A DNA stretch of 64,000 bases, from the NCBI GenBank assembly GCA_019828565.1, contig JAHDYR010000008.1, positions 124,001 to 188,000 on the forward strand. Reading direction: 5' to 3'. Of the stretch, positions 1 through 7,647 are shown in pieces. Made by a program: the position numbers and the translations under genes. Numbering within the stretch: the first letter of the stretch is position 1; each line of letters begins with the position of its first letter. The notes under the pieces are model-generated. The model had not been told where the DNA came from. It was given only the letters and a program-made list of their open reading frames with translations, and searched no databases. Source of the stretch: Carpediemonas membranifera. Taxonomy: Eukaryota; Fornicata.

Positions 1-1
1 C

Positions 2-193
2 AGGATCAAGAGCTCGGACCAATGGGAAGAGACTATAAGAGCATGCATGGGCGACCCAGTGAACAACAGGGGAGCAAAGGCAAGGGACAAAGTGTTCGGG
101 AACGGAGTGTGGAGCGAACTCCAGCGAACCCCATGGACAGAAATAGGCAACAGGACCTATGAGAGCCATCACAGAGCTGGCCCAAGGCGCTGA
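2..193 (+). CDS. LINE endonuclease ORF, C-terminal end (partial)
   Basis: This frame is open from the window edge and matches the last ~63 residues of the apurinic-type endonuclease ORF in the right copy (minus strand, 5271-6365). It covers only the linker after the endonuclease fold, so no catalytic residue is visible here. As in the right copy, the frame runs into the zinc-finger ORF with a ~35 bp overlap and no reverse transcriptase between them. The same junction in both copies shows that the RT loss came before at least one of the insertions. Confidence 0.7.
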   Translation, partial: RIKSSDQWEETIRACMGDPVNNRGAKARDKVFGNGVWSELQRTPWTEIGNRTYESHHRAGPRR

Positions 194-590
194 CCTGAAG
201 AGAGAAATTAGCAGACTATGCCCCCTATGCTCGGAGGAGTCGGAGGTGAGCCTGTTCTACAGGATCATTAGGGAAAAGCCAGGACCAGCAAGGAAGCAGG
301 AAATGATCAGGGAGTGGGCAGAGGGCCAGAGGCTAGGATCGGCAGCGCACATAATCTGTGAATGCCCGGCAGTAGACAGGGGAGAAGCTTGGACAAAGCT
401 GTGGACAGCAGCGAAGCACAAAACTAAGGACTTGGAAGTAAGGCAGGGCCCCCAGGGCGAATGGTACCAGGAAAGACCCATCCTAGAATTACAGCAACTA
501 ATAATATGGGGCTCGGAGGACATTTGGGAAGGCCTCACGGCAGGACTACGGGAACTGGCAAAGGTTTACAACAGCTTCAAGGTGGAATAG
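159..590 (+). CDS. LINE C-terminal zinc-finger remnant ORF
   Basis: 143 codons, identical at protein level to 4874-5305 on the minus strand. It has a CPLC pair at about residues 21-24 and HIICECP at about residues 64-70, the C-x2-C...H-x3/4-C pattern found after the reverse transcriptase in many non-LTR elements. In a normal element this would be the C-terminus of the EN-RT protein. Here it follows directly, in another frame, on the endonuclease linker. The ATG used is probably not a natural start; the ORF is best read as the surviving end of a larger deleted ORF. Confidence 0.65.
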   Translation: MRAITELAQGADLKREISRLCPLCSEESEVSLFYRIIREKPGPARKQEMIREWAEGQRLGSAAHIICECPAVDRGEAWTKLWTAAKHKTKDLEVRQGPQGEWYQERPILELQQLIIWGSEDIWEGLTAGLRELAKVYNSFKVE

Positions 591-1503
591 AAGCATGTCA
601 TGAACCCCTGACTCCAGGACCGGGAAGGGATGGACAAGGAATCAGCCATGGACCACCCTCGCTGGTGCTAAGCTCCTGGGATCAGTGAGGAAAGGCCCCA
701 CGTATCCCGGTAGCCAGGAACCAAAGCAAGGGAAGGAACGACTGCAAGGAAATAACAGGAAGGACAGACCAGAAATAAGAAAGAAAGGACATGCGACAAG
801 GACAGAGCAAGGATAAGGTCAAGGAAATCCATATTCATATGGTTGCACCACTCGTTGGGACCCCAAGGAAACTGCAGGGACTGGCCACGGGGGTCGGAGG
901 GGCACAGGTGCCCCTGCCGCCCTTGTTAACGACATGGGAAACCAAGGACATGTAGTGCAAGCGAAATGTTGTAAGGGGTAACAGGACAACCAGGCCTAGT
1001 GCCTGGGGGTACACCACCCATGCCCTGACCCACGCCACCTAACCGGGGTAGACAGCATGGACTTAGTCACTTTCCCCGCCTTCGGGTAGGCTTCTTAACA
1101 GAGTCGAGGGGGCATGGAATTGGGGAACCGGACAGACGAGAGGGTGCCGTGGCTGAACGGCTCTGCAAGGACTGCAGGGAAGCAAGGAGTGTCATAGTCA
1201 AGGTTCTGCAGGACGATCCTGCCTGTCAATGCCCCGAGGACAGACCCCCAGGCTCCCCGGATAGTTGCCGGACTTTCAGGGAGACAGGAAAGCATATTTG
1301 CACGGAGATGGCCGCAGGGCCTCTGGGGCGATTGGAATCGGCTTTCCGCGGAGACAGTAGCACCGAAAGCCCAAGGCAAACGCTGCTGACCAGTTTGCCA
1401 CGGGAAATAGGCAGTACCCCGGGGCACTCAGCTCCAAGACAACGGGAAACAAGCTCAGTCCGGGGTCAGAATCCAAGCACCATAAATTTATTTATTATTA
1501 TTT
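591..1503 (+). other. LINE 3' untranslated region and T-rich tail (left copy)
   Basis: About 900 bases after the zinc-finger ORF, matching 3960-4873 in reverse complement. Several short ORFs occur on both strands, none with a recognisable domain, and they are the same in both copies only because the DNA is. The element ends at CATAAATTT (to 1489) followed by a T-rich simple-repeat tail rather than poly(A). Confidence 0.65.
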
Positions 1504-2727
1504 CTTCACATCTCGCAGCAGATGCGTCGCCAGCTCAACAGCTGGCTAGCGCTGCTCAGAGATCGTCCATCCAGACCCTTCGCTCAGGCCAGGGCAGACT
1601 GGGAGATCAAGGACGAACTCCAGCTCTCGGTCGCATCCGACGCGTCCTCCTTCGCGTGGGGCGCCTGCCTATTCAACGGCGACCAGGGCCGCTCGGCTCA
1701 AGGCCGCTTTCCTCCCGAGTTCCGAGACTCTCATATCGGAGTCAAGGAGCTCTACGCGATTGGCCAGGCTATCAAGCTCACCCCAACCCAGCGCACCAGG
1801 ACCCAACTAGCTATCTTTTCGGACAACACCGCGGCCATCGCATGGGTCAACCGCCAGGGCTCCCCATGTCTCGCCGACACGGCCATTCGACTCCTGCAGG
1901 ATATCTTCACCACGGCGAACACGAAGAATGTCGATATTCACTGCTTCCATATCGCAGGGCACCTCAATGTCCAGGCGGACCGGCTGTCGAGATTCGCAAA
2001 GCTCGATTGGCACTCACCCCGCGAGGTACTCGAGACGATAATGGCCAAGTGGGGTCCGGCGGAGATAGACGTCACTGCATCTCCGGACAAGAAGCTCGCA
2101 CTGCCAGGATTCGTCAGGAAAGCTTGGTCCCTCGACGATCACGGCTTCCAGCGCTCCTGGACCGGCGCCAGGATCTATCTGGCTCCGCCGACAGCGCTCT
2201 TGGGAGCGGCACATCGTCGTCTGGAGAAGATTCGGACGCCTCAGACCCCGACTACGTCCCCTCGGACGTGGAGGTCAGCGGCAATACTCCTCTTCCCCGA
2301 TCTCAACTCACCCGAAGTCAGAGCGCTGAAACGGCTGTCCCAACACAAGATGTATCTCAGAGTCCACTCCTCGCACATGCTCAACACGGAGCTATCCTGG
2401 ACCGAGAGGCAAGGAAAGATCAGAATGATTGCGATGATCGTCAAGACCCGTTCGACGAACTCCTCCGCCACGACAGGCTATCTCACTTCCGAAACGAGTC
2501 ATCGCGCCGCTCAGCGGCTGGCTGGGTCTCTAAGTTCGTCCTATCGCGACAGGCAGCCCTCTCCGACGCCGAACAACTCAGAGCATTCCTCCTCGCCGAG
2601 GGCGAGACCACTGGCCCGCAGAGTATCCACAGAAAGGGCTACTGGATCTGTCAAGCGGCTCCACTCGTCTCCAACTGGCGACCTCCGCCAGAAGCCAGGC
2701 AGATCATCAAGAGTGCGGAGAACGTAG
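1504..2727 (+). pseudogene. RNase H and methylase-like end of element 1 RT ORF
   Basis: This is the open C-terminal part of the RT-RNase H ORF, in the same frame as codons from 11901 of element 2. The RNase H fold is visible: VASDAS (first Asp), VKELYAI (Glu), FSDNTAAI (second Asp) and HLNVQADRLSR (last Asp). After it comes the WGP..IDVTAS segment typical of DIRS-type elements, usually called the DAM-like or post-RNase H domain. The RT motifs are absent because the element is cut at 1504, so no active RT can come from this copy. Confidence 0.8.
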
Positions 2728-3353
2728 CATCTCTCGACGGCCTAACAGGAGGCGCACTACCGGTGACCAGAGCCCAGGTCCGCAAGGTCGTCGACAGGCG
2801 ACGCTCCTCACCGAAAGCGTTCCAGGTAGCGCTGTTCGCTGCACTTACATTCATCTCAGTCAGCCGGGGAGGCGAGATCTTCGGCCTGACGAGAGGCGAC
2901 ATCTCTTTCGATGAACAGGGCAACGCTATGCTCTGGTTCCCCCGCACCAAGACGGCCAAGGGCATCCATAAGCTTATTCCTAACAGGTCATGGGACCGCT
3001 TCAACCCGGCAAGAGCCCTCAAGGCCTGGGTCCCAACTGCGACGCGACACAATTCCGACTCGATCTGGCGCATGATCGGTCCATCGGGAGGTATATCACT
3101 CACGTGTCCACTTGCAGCGTCCACCCTCCGCACATGGATCCACAGCGCCTTCGGCCCGAGCGTTTCATGGCACTCCTTCCGCAAGGGGGCAGCTACTGAG
3201 CTGGCAGTGGCCAACACAAACACGGAGGTCCTCCTTTCAATGGGCACGTGGTCATCTACGAAGAGCATGCTGAGGTACATGGGTAACGGGGTACGCACCC
3301 ATCCAGGGGTCCAGGGTCACCTGGCCTCAATTCTACTACAACCACCACTCTAA
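2166..3353 (+). CDS. Tyrosine recombinase of element 1
   Basis: Recombinase frame, matching 12563-13750 of element 2. The C-terminal catalytic core has SRGGEIFGL (Arg I), WHSFRKGAATELA (H-x2-R box) and, about 45 residues later, MLRYMG with the candidate nucleophilic Tyr. The N-terminal limit is uncertain: the frame is open far upstream, even through the LINE 3' end, but protein-like sequence (an acidic Ser/Asp-rich stretch) begins only about here, and no obvious ATG marks the start. It overlaps the RNase H ORF in another frame by more than 500 bp. All catalytic residues are present, so it could act if expressed. Confidence 0.7.
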   Translation, partial: RQDLSGSADSALGSGTSSSGEDSDASDPDYVPSDVEVSGNTPLPRSQLTRSQSAETAVPTQDVSQSPLLAHAQHGAILDREARKDQNDCDDRQDPFDELLRHDRLSHFRNESSRRSAAGWVSKFVLSRQAALSDAEQLRAFLLAEGETTGPQSIHRKGYWICQAAPLVSNWRPPPEARQIIKSAENVASLDGLTGGALPVTRAQVRKVVDRRRSSPKAFQVALFAALTFISVSRGGEIFGLTRGDISFDEQGNAMLWFPRTKTAKGIHKLIPNRSWDRFNPARALKAWVPTATRHNSDSIWRMIGPSGGISLTCPLAASTLRTWIHSAFGPSVSWHSFRKGAATELAVANTNTEVLLSMGTWSSTKSMLRYMGNGVRTHPGVQGHLASILLQPPL

Positions 3354-3490
3354 ATCACGACGGGAGTCGTGGGGCAGTGACGATTAGCACGGTACCGACA
3401 TTCTTGGACGCGAACCCTCGAGGGGTTGGTCGGGGGGCCCACCTGCGTGCCTGTGGGCCAACCATTGTTAGCACGTTGCCGGCGGGATAT

Positions 3491-3536
3491 CCCCGTTGGT
3501 TAATGAAAAGAATGTCATGAGGCTAGGATAGCTAGC
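3491..3536 (+). repeat. B1 split direct repeat, element 1
   Basis: A 46-bp sequence starting CCCCGTTGG and ending GATAGCTAGC. It recurs at 13888-13933 and at 14204-14249. In this copy and in 13888-13933 it is followed at once by the A repeat; the third copy ends element 2. This is the B part of an A1...B1-A2...B2 layout. Confidence 0.8.
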
Positions 3537-3697
3537 TGGCGCTACATCGTCAGTAAGGTTACCTCGGGTAACGGGCCCGGAGCGGAGGGCGATGCGATAG
3601 CCTCACTCCGGGCAAAAGGTGTTTCGCCGGTCAGGCGAGTCACGCAGTTTATGCGGACAGAATGGCGCAAGGTTCGGATCCGCCGGATCCGACGGCA
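3537..3697 (+). repeat. A repeat shared by element 1 (A2) and element 2 (A1)
   Basis: A 161-bp sequence, TGGCGCTACATC to GATCCGACGGCA, repeated at 13934-14094. In element 2 it is the left terminus and already contains the gag start codon (3662) and the first 12 codons. In element 1 it holds the place of A2, so one copy of A serves both elements. Confidence 0.8.
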
Positions 3698-3959
3698 ACA
3701 CGCTTAGATAAGCTAGAAGCTTCAATCAATTCCATGTCCGAAGCCCTAAACAGGCTTGCTCCTCCGCCTCCGCCAGAGAAAGAACCTGACGACGAAATGC
3801 TCGAAAGTTCCACCGTTGCTAGGTTCAATACCTCCGAATCGTTGGAGGAGGACACGATGGAGGACATAGATGCAACTCTGGCAGAGATGGACACCTTCTC
3901 GGAGTTACCAAGCAAGAGACCTCTCAAGGCAGAAGCGAAGTGGCTTCAACGCGTTGTCG
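3662..3959 (+). pseudogene. gag-like ORF of element 2, first part (interrupted)
   Basis: Starts at ATG 3662 inside the A repeat. It encodes a hydrophilic protein with a helical segment near residues 14-35, a proline stretch (PPPPP) and an acidic stretch. The frame is broken by the LINE at 3960. The same frame resumes after the second copy of the 17-bp target duplication at 10691, and together the two parts keep frame and would give about 184 codons. The position before RT and the basic C-terminus suggest a Gag-like nucleic-acid-binding protein; no zinc knuckle is present. Confidence 0.65.
3943..3959 (+). repeat. Target-site duplication, left copy
   Basis: GCTTCAACGCGTTGTCG, identical to 10674-10690. 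The two 17-bp copies flank the minus-strand LINE exactly and lie inside the gag frame, giving direct proof of insertion. Confidence 0.9.
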
Positions 3960-4873
3960 AAAGAAAAAGAAAGAAATTTATGGTGCTTGGATTCTGACCC
4001 CGGACTGAGCTTGTTTCCCGTTGTCTTGGAGCTGAGTGCCCCGGGGTACTGCCTATTTCCCGTGGCAAACTGGTCAGCAGCGTTTGCCTTGGGCTTTCGG
4101 TGCTACTGTCTCCGCGGAAAGCCGATTCCAATCGCCCCAGAGGCCCTGCGGCCATCTCCGTGCAAATATGCTTTCCTGTCTCCCTGAAAGTCCGGCAACT
4201 ATCCGGGGAGCCTGGGGGTCTGTCCTCGGGGCATTGACAGGCAGGATCGTCCTGCAGAACCTTGACTATGACACTCCTTGCTTCCCTGCAGTCCTTGCAG
4301 AGCCGTTCAGCCACGGCACCCTCTCGTCTGTCCGGTTCCCCAATTCCATGCCCCCTCGACTCTGTTAAGAAGCCTACCCGAAGGCGGGGAAAGTGACTAA
4401 GTCCATGCTGTCTACCCCGGTTAGGTGGCGTGGGTCAGGGCATGGGTGGTGTACCCCCAGGCACTAGGCCTGGTTGTCCTGTTACCCCTTACAACATTTC
4501 GCTTGCACTACATGTCCTTGGTTTCCCATGTCGTTAACAAGGGCGGCAGGGGCACCTGTGCCCCTCCGACCCCCGTGGCCAGTCCCTGCAGTTTCCTTGG
4601 GGTCCCAACGAGTGGTGCAACCATATGAATATGGATTTCCTTGACCTTATCCTTGCTCTGTCCTTGTCGCATGTCCTTTCTTTTCTTATTTCTGGTCTGT
4701 CCTTCCTGTTATTTCCTTGCAGTCGTTCCTTCCCTTGCTTTGGTTCCTGGCTACCGGGATACGTGGGGCCTTTCCTCACTGATCCCAGGAGCTTAGCACC
4801 AGCGAGGGTGGTCCATGGCTGATTCCTTGTCCATCCCTTCCCGGTCCTGGAGTCAGGGGTTCATGACATGCTT
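3960..4873 (-). other. LINE 3' untranslated region and tail (right copy)
   Basis: About 900 bases after the zinc-finger ORF on the minus strand. Bases 3974-4873 are the reverse complement of the left copy. The last bases 3960-3973 (minus strand CTTTCTTTTTCTTT) are a copy-specific pyrimidine tail beside the target duplication. I see no coding domain here. Confidence 0.65.
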
Positions 4874-5305
4874 CTATTCCACCTTGAAGCTGTTGTAAAC
4901 CTTTGCCAGTTCCCGTAGTCCTGCCGTGAGGCCTTCCCAAATGTCCTCCGAGCCCCATATTATTAGTTGCTGTAATTCTAGGATGGGTCTTTCCTGGTAC
5001 CATTCGCCCTGGGGGCCCTGCCTTACTTCCAAGTCCTTAGTTTTGTGCTTCGCTGCTGTCCACAGCTTTGTCCAAGCTTCTCCCCTGTCTACTGCCGGGC
5101 ATTCACAGATTATGTGCGCTGCCGATCCTAGCCTCTGGCCCTCTGCCCACTCCCTGATCATTTCCTGCTTCCTTGCTGGTCCTGGCTTTTCCCTAATGAT
5201 CCTGTAGAACAGGCTCACCTCCGACTCCTCCGAGCATAGGGGGCATAGTCTGCTAATTTCTCTCTTCAGGTCAGCGCCTTGGGCCAGCTCTGTGATGGCT
5301 CTCAT
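4874..5305 (-). CDS. LINE C-terminal zinc-finger remnant ORF (right copy)
   Basis: Same 143-residue product as at 159-590. It carries C-x2-C (residues ~21-24) and H-x3-C-x-C (residues ~64-69), the zinc-binding module that follows RT in many non-LTR elements and is thought to bind the element RNA or target DNA. The reading frame starts inside the end of the endonuclease ORF (overlap 5271-5305) in a different frame. A single EN-RT-zinc finger polyprotein that lost its RT part would give this arrangement. Confidence 0.65.
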   Translation of the reverse strand: MRAITELAQGADLKREISRLCPLCSEESEVSLFYRIIREKPGPARKQEMIREWAEGQRLGSAAHIICECPAVDRGEAWTKLWTAAKHKTKDLEVRQGPQGEWYQERPILELQQLIIWGSEDIWEGLTAGLRELAKVYNSFKVE

Positions 5306-6365
5306 AGGTCCTGTTGCCTATTTCTGTCCATGGGGTTCGCTGGAGTTCGCTCCACACTCCGTTCCCGAACACTTTGTCCCTTGCCTTTGCTCCCCTGTTG
5401 TTCACTGGGTCGCCCATGCATGCTCTTATAGTCTCTTCCCATTGGTCCGAGCTCTTGATCCTGTTCAGCTTTGAGACTGTGACTGGCCCCTCCTTCTTTT
5501 TCATGGGCCAGGTGTGCACCTCGGGTATGGCCAGAGCCACGTCTCGCTCACTTCTGCCATAGTACCGTTGTTCCTTCCATGCTAGTGTGATTCCATTGTG
5601 TGCTGAGCCCCATACCCCGACCTTCTGAGACTCTACCACCTCAATCTCCGCCCCCTGGATTCCTGGTGTTGTCACTGCAAAGTCCGGGGTTGATGTTCCT
5701 GATGTGAGTGTCCCAGACTTGGGTATGATGGCTTTGAGCCTGTGCTTCTCCATCATATCCTTCCACCGGGTGGATCTTTCCATCTGGCCTGGGTCGATGT
5801 TCCAGTCTCCCATAATTATGGCCTCCATGCTCCCTTTCATGTCCATGATCTTCTGTATAGTGTCCCTGAATCCATCCTTCTCCTGCTTGCTGTGGCCGGA
5901 TGGAGGGCCATACACGTTGATGACTAGTATGTCCCTGCCGGTTCTCATTATGCTGGCTTGCACTCTTCCCGATAGGCTGTCCGATATGCCGATGTCCCAC
6001 TTTGCAGTTGCGTGTGGGCTCACTATCGTGCCGATGCCTTCCCTTGTTCCCTTCCATCTTGGCGCAGGTTCGTCATTGCCTGCTATGCCTAGTTGTCGGT
6101 TGATGCGGTGCTGACTTTTGACATCCGCCTTTCGTTTTTCGTTGGCTAAGACCAGGTCCTCTTCCGTCTCCCTCCCTGCTAGTGCGTAGTCAAGGTCCAT
6201 GAAGCAATGAACCCTCGTATTCGCCGTTCTCCATGTCTCTTGTATGAGTACTGCCTCTATGTCCTTCAACCTTAGCTGAATCGCCGTTGCCATAGACGCC
6301 GTGAAGTCCTTTCCTCTTCCTATGTGTCCCTCTGTGTTCAGACTAAGTATCTTGTAGGTTACCAT
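5271..6365 (-). CDS. LINE apurinic-type (EEP) endonuclease
   Basis: 364 residues. The endonuclease/exonuclease/phosphatase fold is clear in the first ~260 residues: SLNTEG near the N-terminus (Asn), VLIQETW (catalytic Glu), INVYGPPSG, MGDWNIDPG (catalytic Asp and Asn), TSTPDFAV and GSAHNGITL (the final His region). In non-LTR retrotransposons this enzyme nicks the target DNA to prime reverse transcription. All key residues look intact. The ~100-residue C-terminal part is the linker that should lead into RT but ends after a short out-of-frame tail. The start is the first ATG, with the fold beginning at once. Confidence 0.85.
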   Translation of the reverse strand: MVTYKILSLNTEGHIGRGKDFTASMATAIQLRLKDIEAVLIQETWRTANTRVHCFMDLDYALAGRETEEDLVLANEKRKADVKSQHRINRQLGIAGNDEPAPRWKGTREGIGTIVSPHATAKWDIGISDSLSGRVQASIMRTGRDILVINVYGPPSGHSKQEKDGFRDTIQKIMDMKGSMEAIIMGDWNIDPGQMERSTRWKDMMEKHRLKAIIPKSGTLTSGTSTPDFAVTTPGIQGAEIEVVESQKVGVWGSAHNGITLAWKEQRYYGRSERDVALAIPEVHTWPMKKKEGPVTVSKLNRIKSSDQWEETIRACMGDPVNNRGAKARDKVFGNGVWSELQRTPWTEIGNRTYESHHRAGPRR

Positions 6366-6696
6366 TGCCTTTGTCCTGTTTCCTTATCCTGCGAATTCCC
6401 AGAATTTGGGAGCCCCAGCTTCCCGCTCCTCTCCTGCTATCCTTGTCCTGACAAGGGGCCTAGATGCCGGTCTCGGTGACCCTTGTCAGGCCAACCTTGT
6501 TACCACCTGGTGACCTTCCATTCTTCGGGCAGGGTACTTAGGAGGGGGACGATATGACGTGACCCCCCTTTGGCTGCCGCTACAGCCTACCGGCAGTGCA
6601 TTTCAGCTAATGCCGGGCCCTGGGTGGGAGCCAGGGCTTGTGAATTATAAAGAAAATGTTGCTTGTTCCTTGAAAGAATACTGCTTTACCATGTCC
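6366..6696 (-). other. LINE spacer between ORF2 and endonuclease
   Basis: 331 bp between the stop of the gag-like frame and the endonuclease ATG. No coding domain is visible. It contains a short GC-rich hairpin-like stretch near 6612-6640 (GGGCCCTGG... CCAGGGC). How the downstream endonuclease ORF is translated, by reinitiation or internal initiation, cannot be told from sequence. Confidence 0.4.
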
Positions 6697-7647
6697 TTAC
6701 TCCTCCTCCGTGGACTCCCCACTGCCGCTGCAGCTGTCCTCGGCCTGACTCACTTGCTGTCCTTGTAGACTCTGCATTACCGTGATGAACTGGGTCATCA
6801 GGTCCATGGGTGAGATCTGCTTGGCCTTCTTAGCCTTCTTGTGCTTGTGCCGGGGGATCGTGGGCTTCTCCTTGCTGGGCTTAGTCGCGACGCCGGAGAG
6901 CACCAACCTTCCGTGGCCTTGCTCTTGCATGAGTCGGGCAGCCTTGAGCGCTGAGATCTCTTGTTGCGCCTCTGCCAACTGCTTTCGGAGCCGCAGCTTC
7001 TCCGAGTCCATGCCGGTTGCCTGTCTGCTTCCAGACTCCCAGTCCATGTCCTCTTCGTGCCTGCTTCTCTTTCCGCTGTCCGAGTCCATGATCCTACTCG
7101 TGCTGCCCTCCTTGCGCTTGAGCGTCGTGGAGGAAGAGTGATCCTTGCTGTTGTCCATGCCTCCCTCTGAGCCTCTACCGGCCCAGGTGTTCCCGCTGAA
7201 CGAGCCTCTCATCTGCGTTCCCGTGTTGTCCTGTCTCTCCCTGTCGTCTCCTCCGTGGTTACGATCCGAGGTCCTGTTCATGTTACCAGCTCTGTCGCCG
7301 GTTCTGTCGTCAGCTCTGACACCAGCTCTACCGCCGGCTCCGTGTCCTACCCTTCTGTCCTCTTCCCTGTCTCCATGCTGGTCGTGATGTCCTTGATCCG
7401 CGTCCTGGCCGAAGTGCCTGCCCACCATCCTGGTGCTAATCCGCCTCGCCTTTTCCTCCAGGCCGTTGTCGAAGAACCTACTTTGGTATGGCTGTTCGGA
7501 CTTTCCGTCGATGGTGGGGACATACGTGATGCCTGGGACATTGACTGTGTTGGCTCTGGGCTCGTCCGGGATAGCTGCCGAGACTAGTCTGGCCCCTTCC
7601 TTGCGCATGCGGCTTAGGATGGTCCCAGCCTCGCTGACCCTGACCAT
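6697..7647 (-). CDS. LINE second frame: charged gag-like segment
   Basis: 316 residues. The first ~80 residues look globular. They are followed by a long low-complexity Asp/Gly/His/Arg-rich stretch, then a heptad-like coiled coil near residues 210-245 (MDSEKLRLRKQLAEAQQ), and a Lys-rich then Ser/Glu-rich C-terminus. This composition is typical of LINE ORF1 proteins that coat RNA as trimers or multimers. It overlaps the upstream ORF by 170 bp in the +1 frame. Past the run of five G at 7649-7653 (minus strand), the protein-like sequence is in this frame and not in ORF1's. It is therefore probably the C-terminal half of ORF1, separated by an indel or by frameshifting, and its own ATG may not be used. 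Confidence 0.55.
   Translation of the reverse strand: MVRVSEAGTILSRMRKEGARLVSAAIPDEPRANTVNVPGITYVPTIDGKSEQPYQSRFFDNGLEEKARRISTRMVGRHFGQDADQGHHDQHGDREEDRRVGHGAGGRAGVRADDRTGDRAGNMNRTSDRNHGGDDRERQDNTGTQMRGSFSGNTWAGRGSEGGMDNSKDHSSSTTLKRKEGSTSRIMDSDSGKRSRHEEDMDWESGSRQATGMDSEKLRLRKQLAEAQQEISALKAARLMQEQGHGRLVLSGVATKPSKEKPTIPRHKHKKAKKAKQISPMDLMTQFITVMQSLQGQQVSQAEDSCSGSGESTEEE

Larger units (their letters stand above)
1..1503 (+). mobile_element. LINE-like element, left copy (3' part only)
   Basis: This is the 3' part of a non-LTR retrotransposon reading rightward; its 5' part lies outside the window. Bases 1-1489 are the near-perfect reverse complement of 3974-5463 (position x pairs with about 5463-5464 minus x; the one indel I see is one extra A in an A-run of the right copy, near 775 versus 4690). 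Predicted proteins of the two copies are identical, so the copies are recent. It ends in a 14-base tail, ATTTATTATTATTT (1490-1503), then abuts a truncated tyrosine-recombinase element at 1504. The tail differs from that of the right copy, which favours two independent insertions over one inverted duplication. Confidence 0.8.
1504..3536 (+). mobile_element. Tyrosine-recombinase (DIRS/Ngaro-like) retroelement 1, 5'-truncated
   Basis: From 1504 through 3697 the sequence is the same as 11901-14094 (constant offset 10397) wherever I compared them. It retains the end of the RT-RNase H ORF, the whole tyrosine recombinase region, the 3' non-coding region and the B1 repeat (3491-3536), then runs straight into the A repeat that opens element 2. 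The left part (gag, RT) is missing at the LINE junction at 1503/1504. If the LINE inserted here, the missing part should lie upstream of the LINE, outside the window. The head-to-tail fusion through a B-A junction fits integration of a circular DNA intermediate into or beside an existing copy. Confidence 0.8.

Noticed and set aside
1149-2165. Long plus-strand ORF running from the LINE 3' end into the recombinase frame
   Set aside because: It reads through the LINE 3' UTR and then the RNase H gene in a wrong frame; only the part after about 2166 looks like protein.
1-5463. A single inverted duplication or hairpin element explaining both LINE arms
   Set aside because: The 3' tails of the two arms differ and the right copy has its own target duplication, so two insertions fit better.
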